64,000 nucleotides of DNA from Zonotrichia leucophrys gambelii (taxonomy: Eukaryota > Chordata > Aves > Passeriformes > Passerellidae): contig NC_088179.1 in NCBI RefSeq assembly GCF_028769735.1, positions 7,696,001-7,760,000 of the forward strand, in the 5' to 3' direction. Shown here piece by piece: positions 40,638-52,363 of this stretch. Position 1 is the first letter of the stretch, and each line of letters begins with the position of its first letter. Below the pieces are notes generated by a model, which saw only the letters and a list, made by a program, of their open reading frames with translations, ran no database searches and was not told where the DNA came from. A program made the position numbers and the translations under genes.

Positions 40638-41036
40638 CCCATTGTTACGTGTACAATATTTATCATTTTTCCCCAATACCATTTATTCTTATAACTCGGT
40701 GCACTCTCAGTAATAACCAATCCAAAGGTGCCACCGTGGCCAAAGAAGATGGAGGAGAAGAGGAAGAAGAAGAAGGACAGGACACACCCCAATTCCTCCA
40801 TCTTACTCCTCTAAACCCCCCTGTACATAAATCCTAAACCCTGTGTCTCACCCTCTAATTAACTAATTAACTAATCCCTTCACCATTCACCCCGGTGAAG
40901 CCCTCATCCTTGTCGTCTCCTGTGTAGGACCAAAGTCCAGCCACCAGACACTTCTGGCAACATTCCAGGACTCCCGAGCCCCCCAAGGTGGTCTCGGTGG
41001 CTTAGCATCTCAGGACTGAGATCTTGAGATCCGACA

Positions 41037-41042
41037 TGATCT
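41037..41042 (+). repeat. Target-site duplication, right copy (TGATCT)
   Basis: Exact repeat of the six bases at 40413-40418. Its perfect identity supports recent insertion and fixes the LTR right boundary at 41036. Confidence 0.85.
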
Positions 41043-41790
41043 TTTTTTTCTTCCCCTAAACGTTGTAACTTATCATTTTTCAAGCTTTAATTCCAAAGTG
41101 ATTTGATTCTGGGCAGGGGAGAGAGCCCAGAGAAATACTGCTCTGCATGTACTAGCTGGTGTTTCTATTTCAAGAGTCTGCTGATTTTTGGAGATCTAAG
41201 TTACTCTTCAGGATGATAATTTCCCCAGACTCCAATGCAGGCTTCTTGTTAGAATTTTACTGGATATGGACAAAACTATTTGTTCAGCATGGGGAGCACT
41301 GAAAAATAAATCATTATGAATTTTCACATTTTCTTATTCTTAACTAGCACTGCAGTTTTCCTCTTCTGTGTAACTGTATCCATTAGAAAATATAGCAGTC
41401 ACAGATAGAGTAAAATAAATATAGTTTTCAAAAGGCAAGAATTCAATATAGGCAGTTTAAGGATTAAACAGGATTGAGTAGTGTCTTTTCTACCCTTTTT
41501 GCAGTGGAATAAATGACCACAGAAGTTACAGGCAGTTGAGAAAGTTGCACTCTACTCTGCAATTAGAAGTGATGGATAAAATGAGAATAGAACTGCAAAG
41601 CTGTCATTTTCAGATATTAAAAAGACAAGCATTTTTCTCAGCTAACTGAAAAAATTATTTGCTCATCTACTTATTCTGCTTAGATGTCAAAAATATAAAA
41701 GCTTTATAGCATTTAACATTTTAATGGTTCTGGAGAAATAGCAAACTTAGGCCGTTTTCCTCTCATTGAATTCTCATGGTGAGAATGTTT
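41043..41790. other. AT-rich non-coding DNA
   Basis: Nothing recognised between the solo LTR and the inverted CR1 fragment. Confidence 0.5.
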
Positions 41791-41950
41791 TCTAGAATCT
41801 CAGAACATGATGAGCAGGAAGGGGCACGTCAGGATCACAGAGTTCAACTCCTGGCCCTATGCAGAACACCCTAAGAATTCCCATGTGCCTGGGGGCATTG
41901 TCCAAATGCTTCTTGAACTTGCCTTTGAACTCTAAGTAGAGTCAGACCCT
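41791..41950 (-). mobile_element. CR1: CR1 LINE 3' fragment, inverted
   Basis: Reads as the reverse complement of a CR1 tail: 'agaatctcagaacatgatg' at the left (the CR1 3' end), then 'gatcacagagttcaactcc', 'tggccctatgcagaacaccc', 'catgtgcctgggggcattg' and 'tccaaatgcttcttgaact'. These correspond to the usual CR1 blocks for one of the bird subfamilies. The copy is diverged and fades out near 41950. Confidence 0.8.
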
Positions 41951-44385
41951 TGATTTGCAAGGAAATTAGTATTTCACAAGCAGATAACATAAACATAGAA
42001 TATTATGCTACAGTTCTTGTGGCATGAATTTGAAGTTCAAAGTAACACTTTTTGGTCATAAAAAATGTGGACAAATTTGCTTATTTTCATTCCTCTTGTG
42101 CTTTCTTTCAGTTTATGAGCTTTCTAAACAGTTTGTGACTGGCCTGAAAGGCACACATCCAGACTCCAGGAATGAACCACACAAAGCTCTCCTTAACATT
42201 GAGGCCAGGGTCACCTTTCCATTTTCCCATTAAACCCATGTTAGGATTATTGTTGCCTAGGCTCAAGGGTAGAAAACACCCTCAAGGCTGTGACCTTTGC
42301 AGTTAGTTGGGACAGTTCTGAGATTTATCCTGAAAAAAGGGAATTCCCCTAGAAGGACACCAATGTTTTAGATATAGGGTCACTGCTAAGCAACAAAGTA
42401 GCACAAAAAAAAGAGTTTCAAAATTCACATTTTTTGATTGAGAATTGGTCAGTGAGAGCTCACCTGCTGCAGTACACAAACCAAACAGCTTGTCCATGAA
42501 AAGACTGATGAGTATGACAGTTAAAGAGGGATCAAAGAGGTGGAAGGTCCAGGCTGGGTTCTCAGCTCCAGGGAGCACTGTGGTTATAATGGGTCAGTGG
42601 ATCAGTGTGGGTTTCTCCCTGCCAGGGCCTAGCCATCCACAGGCACTGAAATGTGTCCCAGGGCTTTTCCTACCAAAGCCATTTTGCAGCTCTCCCAGCA
42701 CAGGACAAGCTGTGCCATGTTCTGCAGAACTTACTAAGTGAAGGAAGTCCTCAGGCTGCCCCCAGCACTGAACTGATCAATGTTCAGTCCTGAAGAGCAG
42801 CAAGTGCAGTTCTTGTTTCAATATTGTTTTCCCCAAGAGCAAACCTACTGTTTCTACCTGCCCTTGGATCACTCCTGGTTCATAGCAATCTGTGTCAAAG
42901 AGCACTACCACCATAATATATAACCCTGGGGAGCACTGATATTATGTAAACTGCAGCATAATACTTAACATATTAAATTCAATTTTTCAGTTTAGCTATT
43001 CTCTGCCTGTTTTACTTGGCTTTAAACTAGACAAATTTCCAGTGCCAAATGCAGCAGTTGGAACTGACCACCTACAGCACAAGATTAAGGAAATGAAAAA
43101 ATGCTGTGTATTTGTTCTGAAGCTAAAACCTTCTCTTCAGCAGAGGAACTTCATTGATTATAAGCCACACAGCTTAAATTAAATACAATCGAAATATAAT
43201 GAGCTATTGTGGAGTGAAGGATAGTTTATGTAAGGTTTTCAATCTCATAAACTCTAAGGGAGGTCACTCTTCTGCTAACACAATTTTCCAGGCTTCTCTA
43301 CAAAGGAAAAATTTATCAGTAAACCTGGAAATTTTATAATAAAGCCAGTATAAGTAGTGAAAATAAGTTGATTACAGTTCATTTGAGGCCCTTTTATTTC
43401 TACATATTTGCCCTGTCTGTAAATAGCATCTTCTTGACAGTGTAGCATCTTTTGTGGCTCTGTGGGGAAAAGCCCTGGTTTGTGGAAGGCAGGAGCCACA
43501 GCTCCAGTGCCACACGGGCTCCTGACTCTGTCAGCATCCCTCTGCCCCTGCAGCATGGAGCTACAGCAGGAGCTCCTGAAGGAACACAACTTCCACCCCT
43601 GCCCAGACACAAAAGGTGTGCAGTAACCCCCCTGGAGTTATTCCAGCTCCAGTGAACGTGCTCAGTGGCAATGAACATCCACAGATGAGAGACTAAATAA
43701 AAAAAATAATTTCATTACAGTTCGTGTGCTGTAATAGCAAAAACATCATGGGTGCTACTCTGTGATCTCTCTCCCATTCTCTCTGATATAAATCCAATAT
43801 TTAATATACCCTTCAGTATAGATTTCAGTCTGTCCTATTTGTCCACTGAAGGAGCATGACTGAAGACTCCACCATTTCCAACTCGCATGTAAGAAAAATA
43901 ATTTCTATTTTCCCATTTATGTTAAAGTTGCTTGACCTGCATACTTATATTACTGCATACTTGTGTGAAATACAAGAGGTTTGTTTAAGTTAGAAGTCAG
44001 CTCAGAGAGGAACAGAACCACAGAAAAAGAAAAACATAGTACATGTTCAGTGCATGCCAAGAATGGGATAATCAGATTACTTAAAAATATATAAAATTAA
44101 TCTCAGCCAGCATATTGGAATTTTACCCAAAGTCTAATAGTTTTGATTAAGTACTTTCCAAACCAATAAAAATGTCAGTTTTCTTCACAGAGCTCCTTGC
44201 TTCTCTTTAGTTCATGGTGAAGTGGTAGCATGATGGGTGGCTGCTGCAAAGGCTCCTCTTTGTTCCACTGCACCAGCTCCACACATGGCAGGTGTGGGAT
44301 ATCACCAGGAGCAAGGAGACTTCTGTAAAGTTAAGGAAAAGAAGAGATACTATATTAAAAAGCCCCAAAGGCACCAGCAGATGCT
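41951..44385. other. Non-coding DNA, no feature accepted
   Basis: A plus-strand frame at 42024-42233 continues for 39 codons past a good acceptor (ending 42111), but its phase cannot join the 39162 exon without an immediate stop, and it lacks a donor. Opposite-strand frames near 43275-43680 are overlapping chance frames in a GC-richer patch. Confidence 0.45.
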
Positions 44386-44508
44386 GTTTTTTCTTTCTTT
44401 TCCCATTGATAACGTGGTTCAAAGGCTGCTGAAATAAATGGAAAGCCTTTCTCTATGTCAGTGATTTTTGAACATCATTTGTGAAAAACCATCATGCATC
44501 ATCTCAAG
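44386..44508 (+). repeat. 120-bp dispersed repeat, copy A
   Basis: About 120 bases beginning 'gttttttctttcttttccc' and including 'ttgataacgtggttcaaagg' and 'tttctctatgtcagtgattt'. It matches 46086-46208 in the same orientation at about 87% by eye with one single-base gap. Similarity stops sharply on both sides. It is not CR1 or any family I recognise, so it is probably a short non-autonomous element. Confidence 0.8.
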
Positions 44509-44600
44509 TGTCCCTTCTCAAGGAAAGCAAATAAAAAAGTTGTGTTATATCTTGGCTGACTCTCATGAATGAAAGCATCAATATTTGTGCTTTATTTCAG

Positions 44601-44670
44601 AGAGACTGAACAGCAGCAGACCTTTCAAGAGGTCTCAGAAGACCCTACTACATTGTGTATCTACAGTTAA
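44601..44670 (+). CDS. Candidate terminal coding exon, gene unknown
   Basis: Follows a strong acceptor ('gtgctttatttcag', AG at 44599-44600). Its first base completes the AG-split codon left by the 39162-39276 candidate as AGA (Arg). The frame then runs 22 codons, glutamine- and glutamate-rich at first (ETEQQQTFQEVSEDP), to TAA at 44668-44670. Joined to the other candidate, the predicted C-terminus stays hydrophilic and coiled-coil-like. If terminal, the 3' UTR would run to about 45310, where an AATAAA lies at 45291. A GTGAGT at 44742 could instead make 44601-44741 an internal or non-coding exon, as in a lncRNA. The gene is not recognised, and phase agreement alone has a one-in-three chance. 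Confidence 0.25.
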
Positions 44671-46085
44671 GACAGAGAATTGTGTTCAAATGGAGAAAGA
44701 CCAAAAGGCTGAGGATGGGCATCACTGGAAAGGCCATGGGGGTGAGTTATGTATCAAGTCTCAAGAGTCAGCTCAGAATTACTACACAGACCAATGTGGA
44801 AAGATTTTTTAATTCCTTTTTCTATAATGATAGAGAAAATTAAATTCTAGTAATTTTATGGTTAACATATTCCCAAAGTGTTATTTTTATTCACAGAGAT
44901 GCTTCCTCTCAATATATTTTACTAAGGTCTACTTCAGCAGGTTGGTAATTGTGGCTTCTGTCCAACAAAGCACACACAGAGGTTAACCTGTGAGTAGTTG
45001 GATGGATTTTAGTGGAGTACAGATATGTTAAAGTATTCATACACTTAAATGCTTTGCTGGAATATAATTTGGATGAACAACATCTCTAGGTCACTCCATC
45101 AGCCTGTCCAGCAGTGCAGTGGAGCCATCACAAAGTTAATGTGATTGTTAAGTCATTGGAAACAGGGCATGCACAAGTTGGGGAAATCATCTTGTGGAAG
45201 CACTTGTCTGAAATTAGTTCTTGCTTTTTCAAATTAGCTCATTTTTCTGAATAAGGGAGCTGACTATTCTGTCCAAAAATGGTGAAATTAAATAAAATTA
45301 ACATACTTGGTTATTAATCAAATAGGTGGCACCTATTTGATTGCAGCTTAAGAGCACATTTTAAAGGAAAAAGAACAAATGCAAAAGTACATGTGTTTTA
45401 TTAACAACAGAAAAATGTTATTATTCATGTATTTTATTAGTTCTGAACAATATCCTCCTAATTAAAATTAATGCCATCTAGATTCCTTGAACAGCATTTT
45501 AGCAAAAGATAAAGAAAACAATCCAAATTTCCTATAAATACTTAGCTGCACATTAGAAGTAATTATCAACTAATTTACTTAAATACCAGGCTTGTGCTAC
45601 TATAGTCAATGAGGCTTGTGCTATACAGCAAATTAAATTTCAAAACCCAAGCATAAACAGGAGGCAGGGGCCTGGGCTGAGAAATCAGGAAATGGTGTTG
45701 AGCTCCACAGGTAAAATTATCCCCGAGGAATGGTTCAGCTTTGAACCCAGCTTTTGCCTGATGGGCAGCAAGAGGCAGGTGCTGACAGAACACTGTGGGA
45801 TGCAGAACACTGGAGTTGTCTAACCAGGCTTGAACCTCACCTCAGTTTAAGGAACAAGATGTCAATGCTTGCAGAACTGCCTGGGTGATTTATGAGATTA
45901 GATCCCATTTCAACACTCCTTGGGTATTTAAATCTTAAGAAAACCCCATGACACTTAGGTTAGAAAAGCCAAGATTTTCTGAAAGAAAGCAAAATATGCA
46001 TAAAGGTCAGGTGGGTTTTTCAATGGTCTAAAAAACACCTCTCTCTGTGCCCCATTGTCTTAAACATAGGCTAGTTCCTTTATTT
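44671..46085. other. Possible 3' UTR, then unique non-coding DNA
   Basis: If the 44601 exon is terminal, bases up to about 45310 would be its 3' UTR. Otherwise nothing recognised, including in the GC-richer patch at 45650-45790. Confidence 0.35.
45291..45296 (+). terminator. Possible polyadenylation signal AATAAA
   Basis: Canonical hexamer about 620 bases after the stop codon of the candidate terminal exon. AATAAA is frequent in AT-rich DNA and no clear GU-rich element follows, so support is weak. Confidence 0.15.
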
Positions 46086-46208
46086 GTTTTTTCTTTTTTG
46101 TCCCATTGATAACATGGTTCAAAGGCTGCTGTAATCAATGGAAAGTCTTTCTCTGTATCAGTGATTTTGAACGTCACTTGTGAAAAGCTGTCATGCACCA
46201 TCTCCATT
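46086..46208 (+). repeat. 120-bp dispersed repeat, copy B
   Basis: Second copy of the unit at 44386-44508, in direct orientation 1.7 kb away. Shared strings include 'cccattgataac', 'tggttcaaaggctgct' and 'cagtgatttt'. Because the flanks are unrelated, this is an interspersed element and not part of a larger tandem duplication. Confidence 0.8.
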
Positions 46209-49189
46209 TGCAGACAGACAACTGAACACAGGCACTACACTTGATTTTCTCTCTGTACCTGAGTCAGGACACTGTCTGGGATCTCACATATGAGACCTTC
46301 TCTAATCTGTCTTGCAGCAAACAATAAATAAATTGCCCATCCCACCCAGTGGGGGTCAGAGCAGTACTGAAAGCTGCTGCTCACATTCATCCTTCTCTCT
46401 TTTACACATCACATCCTTGACCCAGTGAAAAGGTTGAAGAGCCAGTGAGGGAATGCCTGGGGTCAGTTTTACAGGAGTGTTACTTCTGAACTACTTATCA
46501 GAAAAATACAAAAACCTGGGCCAAGTACTTTTAATTCAGTATTGATGCCCACTTGCTGAGCACTTGCTTAAAAATAATGTTTCTACTCAGTTTTCATGAA
46601 GGTTCTTACCAATAAAACTACTTGTACATTTGATCAGTGGCATCTTGGGAACTTGAAAGGAGGTGATAGCACAGTGGCAATAGTTATCTGCAGTTCCTGT
46701 CTACAGTGAGAGCTCTGCTGGATCACTATATTCTATATGTTCTTGCGTTGTCACTTAAACGCATTGTTAAATTAAATTTAAAGTTTTGATGTCTCTCTTG
46801 CTGTAGTTTGTTGGGGTTGATTTTTGTTTGTTGTGGGTTGGTTCTTTGCAGGGGGAAATGATGTAGCTTCCCTCCTCCTACCCTGGCTTGAATTTCACTC
46901 ATTCTGGTCACTTATGTTTGTCCACAGTAGAGTATCAAGAAAGATCAGACAGAGGGATGACCTGGCTCATTCAGGTACACCTTATCCTGAAATGGAATTT
47001 GCATGCAAACTGAATGTTAGGTATTGCTGAAAACTTTATTGGTCCCTTCCAGTTTAATTTTGCACAATGTTAATAGTGAGCACAGTAATCTCCTATTCTC
47101 TGTCCTCCTCTGTGCCTGAGCCTGCAAAGAGCTCAGCCTGAGCCCGTGAGCAAGAGACACATTTACAGGCAGAGACCAGAACGCTTATCTGGCATAAATC
47201 ATTGTAGTTTAACCACAGAGGGTAGATTCCAGTTTAGGATGTGAGTACTTGTAACAACTCATAGAGACAGTTTCTGCAGGATGCAGTTGCTACAATTTTC
47301 CCTACTCCCTGATGACTAATTTACCTCATTTTGTTTGGAGAAGTGAAAGCCAAATTGGCTGATATATATTAGTACAGAAATGAGTATGGGAGTAGCATGA
47401 TACCAGACCAAGAAGTGCCAGAGTTGGCAAATAGATACCATGACTTAATTCTTTAATTATCTGTTCTGGAGAGCAACACTGCTGAAGTCTGAATATCATA
47501 AAGCTCTTAGTGAAACTTGTCTGAAGTTGATTCATTTGGTTTCTTGTTGAGCTTGTTCCTCAAGGCTAATCTGCATCTCTAATTGTGTTTTATGTGCTTC
47601 AAATACAGTTTAGCAGCTTTTATTTCTACCATTGCACAGAATGATTCAGTAGTTATTTTACAGCTTAGAATAAATGCTGTATTTATAATATTACAATAAG
47701 CCTATATGGTAATTCAATTGTGATTCAAGCAAGAAACTGAAGACTCAGTCTTCAAGCTCCAGGGTTTAGGGGTTATTTCCATACTCTTATTTTCAAACAC
47801 AGAAGAATGAGGAAGATAGAATTCCCTCTAGCTGCATGATTTCTATATGTTTAAAGCAGAAGTGCAGGTTTTGTTATTCTGTTCTTGAAGAATTAAGATG
47901 TCTGTTAATTTGGGCCTTATGTAGATGAGCTTTTAAAAGTGCCTGAGAGACTTCTGCCATGACAAAATAGTTCTACAACCACTTAGTATAAAATACAAGC
48001 CATCACCTCCAAAATTGTTCAAATTGAGAATCTCCCTGTGTCTGGGAGTATGGGAAACATACAGGCTGCTAACGTTTTTCTCTGTGCTCTGAACAAAAAT
48101 TTGGCCTTTTTTTTTCTAGAGGATAAAAACCCAATTCTTCTAGGCTCAGTCCTGGTAAGGTTTCTTCTATTTGTGTAGAACCATGACACTTTTCCACCTG
48201 AGCTGTGAGGCAGACAGTATTAGACTAATCCCCCCTGTGCAGTTGTCAGTGAGATGCTGGAGAAAACCACTGCTCTCTGAAGGACAGGGTTTAGCACATG
48301 TTGACATGGTACAGAGCCGGTTCCATTTGCTTTGGTCATGTGTTTACACTTCTGTCTTACCAAAGCAATGCACTTTGCAGAGCTGTACATGTAAAGCACC
48401 TGTGTGTTCTGAAATGACTTCACAAGAGATAAAATGGATGCAAGGTAATATTTTGTTATGAAGCCCTGAGTACATCAGACCAGTGAAGGGAAAACAGATC
48501 CTGTCTGGTTTAATGCCATTCCTATGAATACTCGGTTTTATATGATATATGTGTGCATTTTTAAGAATCTGGTACATAAACATGAGACATATTTACTGCC
48601 AGAATCATAGAAAGATGTGGGTAAGGTGGGAATGAAATCATGTGGTCCTTTGTATGTGTACAAAACAATGTCCAGCCAAAACTAGGAGGAACATCCAGAA
48701 AGTAACTTCCACTGTGTTTTTCTCACCTCTTAGAGGTCTCTGTCCACAGGTAAGGTGGTCTAAGTTTGAGACTTTTGTCTTCTAATGACTTCTGGCTAAC
48801 TTCCCTATTACTGAAGTTGAATTAACACAAACTGGTTAATCTCAGATGAAGTTCATACTCTTTGTAATCTTATGCTCCAAAACAAAAGAATCAAAATCTG
48901 TGAATGTTCCAGCCTTGCAAGGAGTGATAAAACGTCATGTAAATACCCTTGAGCACAATCTATTACTTTTAATCCCTGCACAATACATTGTTTTACTCTA
49001 ATGTGCACATACAACCCCTCTTTACATTCCTCCAGCTTTTTTAGAGTAATGCCACGTTAATCTGCTGAAGGTCAAGCTGAGGAAATGGAGGAAACAAAGC
49101 AAGTGCTGTTAGGAATCACATCACGTCCTGTGGGGCTCCCAAACAAATGGGCATTAGCTGCACATACAGGTGCTTGCCAGTTCATCAAA
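46209..49189. other. Unique AT-rich non-coding DNA
   Basis: A 35-nt block at 48119-48153 between a T-rich acceptor and GTAAGG is too short to accept. 'agaatcatagaaagatgtgg' near 48601 recalls an inverted CR1 end but does not continue convincingly. Nothing else recognised. Confidence 0.45.
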
Positions 49190-49450
49190 TCCTTTCACAT
49201 CCTGGTATCTTATGTGTTATTGCATTCAGTGTAATATTTAATAACTTATTGGTGTGTAATTGTGTTCATATATTTTTACATTAAATGCAGAAGGAATGGG
49301 TGTAATCTGGAGCACAATTCCCTCTCTGTGCTACTTCCCTGCGATCGGCCACTAGTGAGATAATTGTCTTTTATTATGGTAGGTAGTAATCTGTGTGCAA
49401 TTAATCACATTTTATCAAGGAGTAAAATTTGAATTTGTGTCTTTTAAAGA
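49190..49450. promoter_or_regulatory. Candidate conserved non-coding element
   Basis: Complex non-repetitive sequence with 'ttcagtgtaatatttaataa', 'ctgcgatcggccactagtg' (retained CpGs), 'ttattatggtaggtagtaat' and 'gtgcaattaatcac'. This mix of TAAT/ATTA cores and kept CpGs is typical of conserved vertebrate enhancers. Assigned from texture only. Confidence 0.2.
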
Positions 49451-51150
49451 ACTGTTTGGGTTTCTTTCTCTTTTGGTTTCTTTCTCAGTGTCTCATTTGT
49501 AACTTTTCCTTGTAACTTGGGAGTTTCATGACTCAGAGAAGCACCAGAGCTCAGATATGTTGACATTGTTGCTTTCTTTCATTTCATTTAAAATTAATCC
49601 CTTTTCCAAACCTCTAGATAACACATTGCTAAGACACATGTTCACACCTTTCCAATATTAAATTCCTCCTGCTATTTCTTCAGTTTTGGAATAGTTACTT
49701 GTTCCACCAGAGTCCAAAAAGTATTCAAATATATAGTCATAGTTTATATAGGTATATAAATTGTACAATCTGCAAAAGAAAATCCTCAACCATATTTAAA
49801 AAAAAAGGATAAATATTTTGTTAAGAAATTCTGTTAGGGCATTAAAGACAATACAAATTTTTCTAAGAACTCAATCAGACAAAATAGTTTTATTGGAAAT
49901 GTATAGACAATTAATCCTTCTATAGCTTACACTACCAGAATTTATTTAATCAACTAAGTATTCATTAAATTAATTAAATATTTACATAGAATTTCTCAAA
50001 TGGATGAGGAATCAGCCCCTTATGGTTCATATTTCTGGAATTGCATGGTTTCATTTTTTGACTATGCATGAGAATACTCTGGCTGAATTGTTGCACTGTA
50101 TTTCTTGAAAGCAGTGAGAAAACCAATGGCCAGGATAATGCAGAGCAGACAGATTTACACATCATTTCTTCCCTGCTTCTGCTCTTCAGGGGGGTATTTG
50201 TCACAGCACCATCCCAACCACTCAGAAATCCCTTGAATCTCTCACATTCCTGATGTGGTTACAGGGATAAACACACAAAATAGGGGTAAAAGTGTCACAA
50301 CAACTGTGAAAGATCCAAATGCATTGAGAAAAAGAGATTAAGAGGTAATCAAATTATCTTTCCCCAGGTAAAAAGGAATGGACCTTGTCTGAGGAAGGAG
50401 TAAAATATGTTATTTCTTATTACTTTTTCTCTTCATTAAGCCTTGGATCTGTTTTTTTTTAACTGCTTCCAGACATTAAATTATTGTGCAAAGGTATTTT
50501 GATCCAGGTTCTGACCTGATTCTGATTCCTTGAGCTGTCTTGTGGAAGTATTAAGAGGAAATGTGAAGAAAGTCGAGAGATCTCAAACCAAACTGAAAAA
50601 TATAAGCAGATGCAAGAATGAAAGATTTGGGTTTGTCTAAAAGAAGAGACAGTCAGAACGATTCACATACATGCAAAGCAGTTTTCCTCAATGGAAAATA
50701 TGTTTTTCTCTGTACTGGAAATGAGATAAAAATAATAACACTTCAATACATAAGAAACAGGCCAGCCTGAGAAAATATTTCATCTGAAAGGCTAATTGAT
50801 ATTCAGCTGCAACAAAAAAGTGGTTGTGAGACCACTATTAGTTTAAGAACAGGTTAGATAAATGTGTCTGAAATACTGAGAATGTCACACATCCATAGGG
50901 TGTGCCCAGAGATGAATCCTCAAAGTCTTTTCTAGACTCAATGCCTAAGATATTAAATTGATCCTACTGGTAAAATGTAATACAAGGACTTAGGATCTCA
51001 TTATAACCTAAATTCCTTCGTAAGTACCACTGCATTAAGGGGCAGAGGTATCCTGGATTACCAAAATATTGGGTAAATTAATTTCAGTGCTCTAATTTCA
51101 TGAGGGTCTGCCCCATAATGGTATAGACAAGACTGGAATTCACTCTCCTT
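49451..51150. other. AT-rich non-coding DNA
   Basis: No repeat family or gene recognised. Includes a T-rich run near 50450. Confidence 0.5.
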
Positions 51151-51172
51151 AAAAAAAAAAAAAAAAAAAAAA
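51151..51172 (+). repeat. Poly-A tract (A22)
   Basis: Twenty-two consecutive A residues, the longest homopolymer in the window. It could be the tail of a retroposed sequence, but no source gene or flanking duplication was recognised on the 5' side. Confidence 0.9.
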
Positions 51173-52289
51173 GTGGAGGAAAAGAATTTTCACCCTTGAC
51201 TGACTGAGAAGACTATTAAAAAAATCAGCATTTTTTCATTCAGTTCTAGGAAAGATGGTTTATTGTGATTATTTTCCAGTTCTGTGTGCATTTGATATAG
51301 AAAAATCTTACAGGCTTCCACAGCAGCTATATTTGAGCCTGCTGCCAGATCAGTTCTTGTTCCAGCTGTCCAGTTCCAGCTCTGGTTCAGAGCCAAAGCT
51401 GCTGCATAAAGCTCAGCCTGAAAAATCATATTTAGCTGGAGTGGATTGGACTTCAGAGAAGCTCTATATGAGCAAGTCAGTGTGTGCAGACAATATTAGC
51501 AGACAGGAATAGCTGAATCTAGATGATGCAGAAGCTATTTATGGAAAATTAAGTTACATTAGTAGCTGGTCTGAGAGCAGCAGAGAGTTTCTGTTTGCCA
51601 AACATTTTGACTTGAGAGAAGCAAGGCTGGCTGACTTTTAAGGACAGAAAGAAAGGCAGGACAAGGTTCAGACACAGATTAGTAGAGAATGTCTCATCTA
51701 GGAGGAGAAACTTTAATGGTTACATTATTAATCCTTGACTGCAGGTCTTAGTGATAAAAATGGATTTTGTCTTGAGAAGAGGGATTCCAAAAGGTTGACA
51801 CCCAGTGTGCTGAGCACTGAACAGCTTGTGCAAATACAAGTTTGAATAAAAAAATTTTACCCAAATCCTGAAGACTTTACCCTCTAAGGAAGGTGCAAAG
51901 CCTTGAGGAGATACCTGACAGCATCCACTGTCTGCTGGGCACAATGTCCCTGGTGACAGTGACTAGTGAGGTTACTCCCACATGAACTTTACAAACGCAC
52001 AACTATTTTCAAAACTGACCTATAAAAATGCAAACAAAAAATAAATAACAAGAGTGAGGTAAAAGTCAAAGGTAAATATGCATTTTTGTTGTATCACTTC
52101 TGCTGAAGCAAAACATTGAAGGCTGGCTACTTCTGAAAAACTTATAATTCCTTTTCAGTGGTGATAAAAGCTGTGAGCTTCCTAAAGCAACCCAGGATAC
52201 TCAGTGTATTTGCTTCCATTTTTATTTTTGCAGCAGTTCTCCACAGAACACGCTGCAGACACACATCTGAGGATCTTTTTTTCTCACAG
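51173..52289. other. Non-coding DNA, no feature accepted
   Basis: Mirrored frames at 51190-51512 on opposite strands are chance. No repeat family recognised. Confidence 0.45.
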
Positions 52290-52363
52290 AATACACCAGA
52301 GCTGGATGCTCGAGAAGAGAAAGTGCTAAAGGTTGACTTCAATGGGAATGCTCCCTGGCGAAG
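52290..52363 (+). CDS. Weak candidate exon, gene unknown
   Basis: A 74-nt block behind a pyrimidine-rich acceptor ('tttttttctcacag') and ending AAG/GTGAAG. One frame is open throughout and predicts a charged peptide beginning NTPELDAREEKVLKVDFNG. It enters in phase 0 and leaves with two bases of a codon. No partner exon is evident, and the product is not recognised. Confidence 0.15.

Larger units (their letters stand above)
40419..41036 (-). mobile_element. Solo LTR of an ERVK-like endogenous retrovirus
   Basis: A 618-bp long terminal repeat in minus orientation, with no internal retroviral sequence on either side. It starts TGTCCGG and ends CCGACA on the plus strand, so its short terminal inverted repeats are TGTC(C)GG/CCGACA. 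Both ends are bordered by the same 6-bp duplication (TGATCT), the size typical of class II (ERVK-like) integrations. On the minus strand it holds a TATAAA box and, about 100 bases downstream, an AATAAA signal, which places R and U5 toward 40419. It is CpG-rich relative to the host DNA and has a perfect target duplication, so it is probably young. A solo LTR arises by recombination between the two LTRs of a provirus. The 135-codon minus-strand frame within it is not a gene. Confidence 0.9.

Noticed and set aside
40394..40801. 135-codon minus-strand ORF
   Set aside because: Lies within the solo LTR; not a gene.
40854..40877. Triplicated TTAACTAA motif
   Set aside because: Part of the solo LTR sequence; not an independent element.
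42112..42233. Acceptor-preceded open frame downstream of the inverted CR1
   Set aside because: No donor, and joining it to the 39162 exon candidate gives an immediate stop.
48119..48153. 35-nt block between a T-rich acceptor and GTAAGG
   Set aside because: Microexon-sized; such pairs are common by chance and nothing supports splicing.
48600..48690. Possible inverted CR1 end ('agaatcatagaaagatgtgg')
   Set aside because: Only the first 20 or so bases resemble CR1; the next blocks do not follow.
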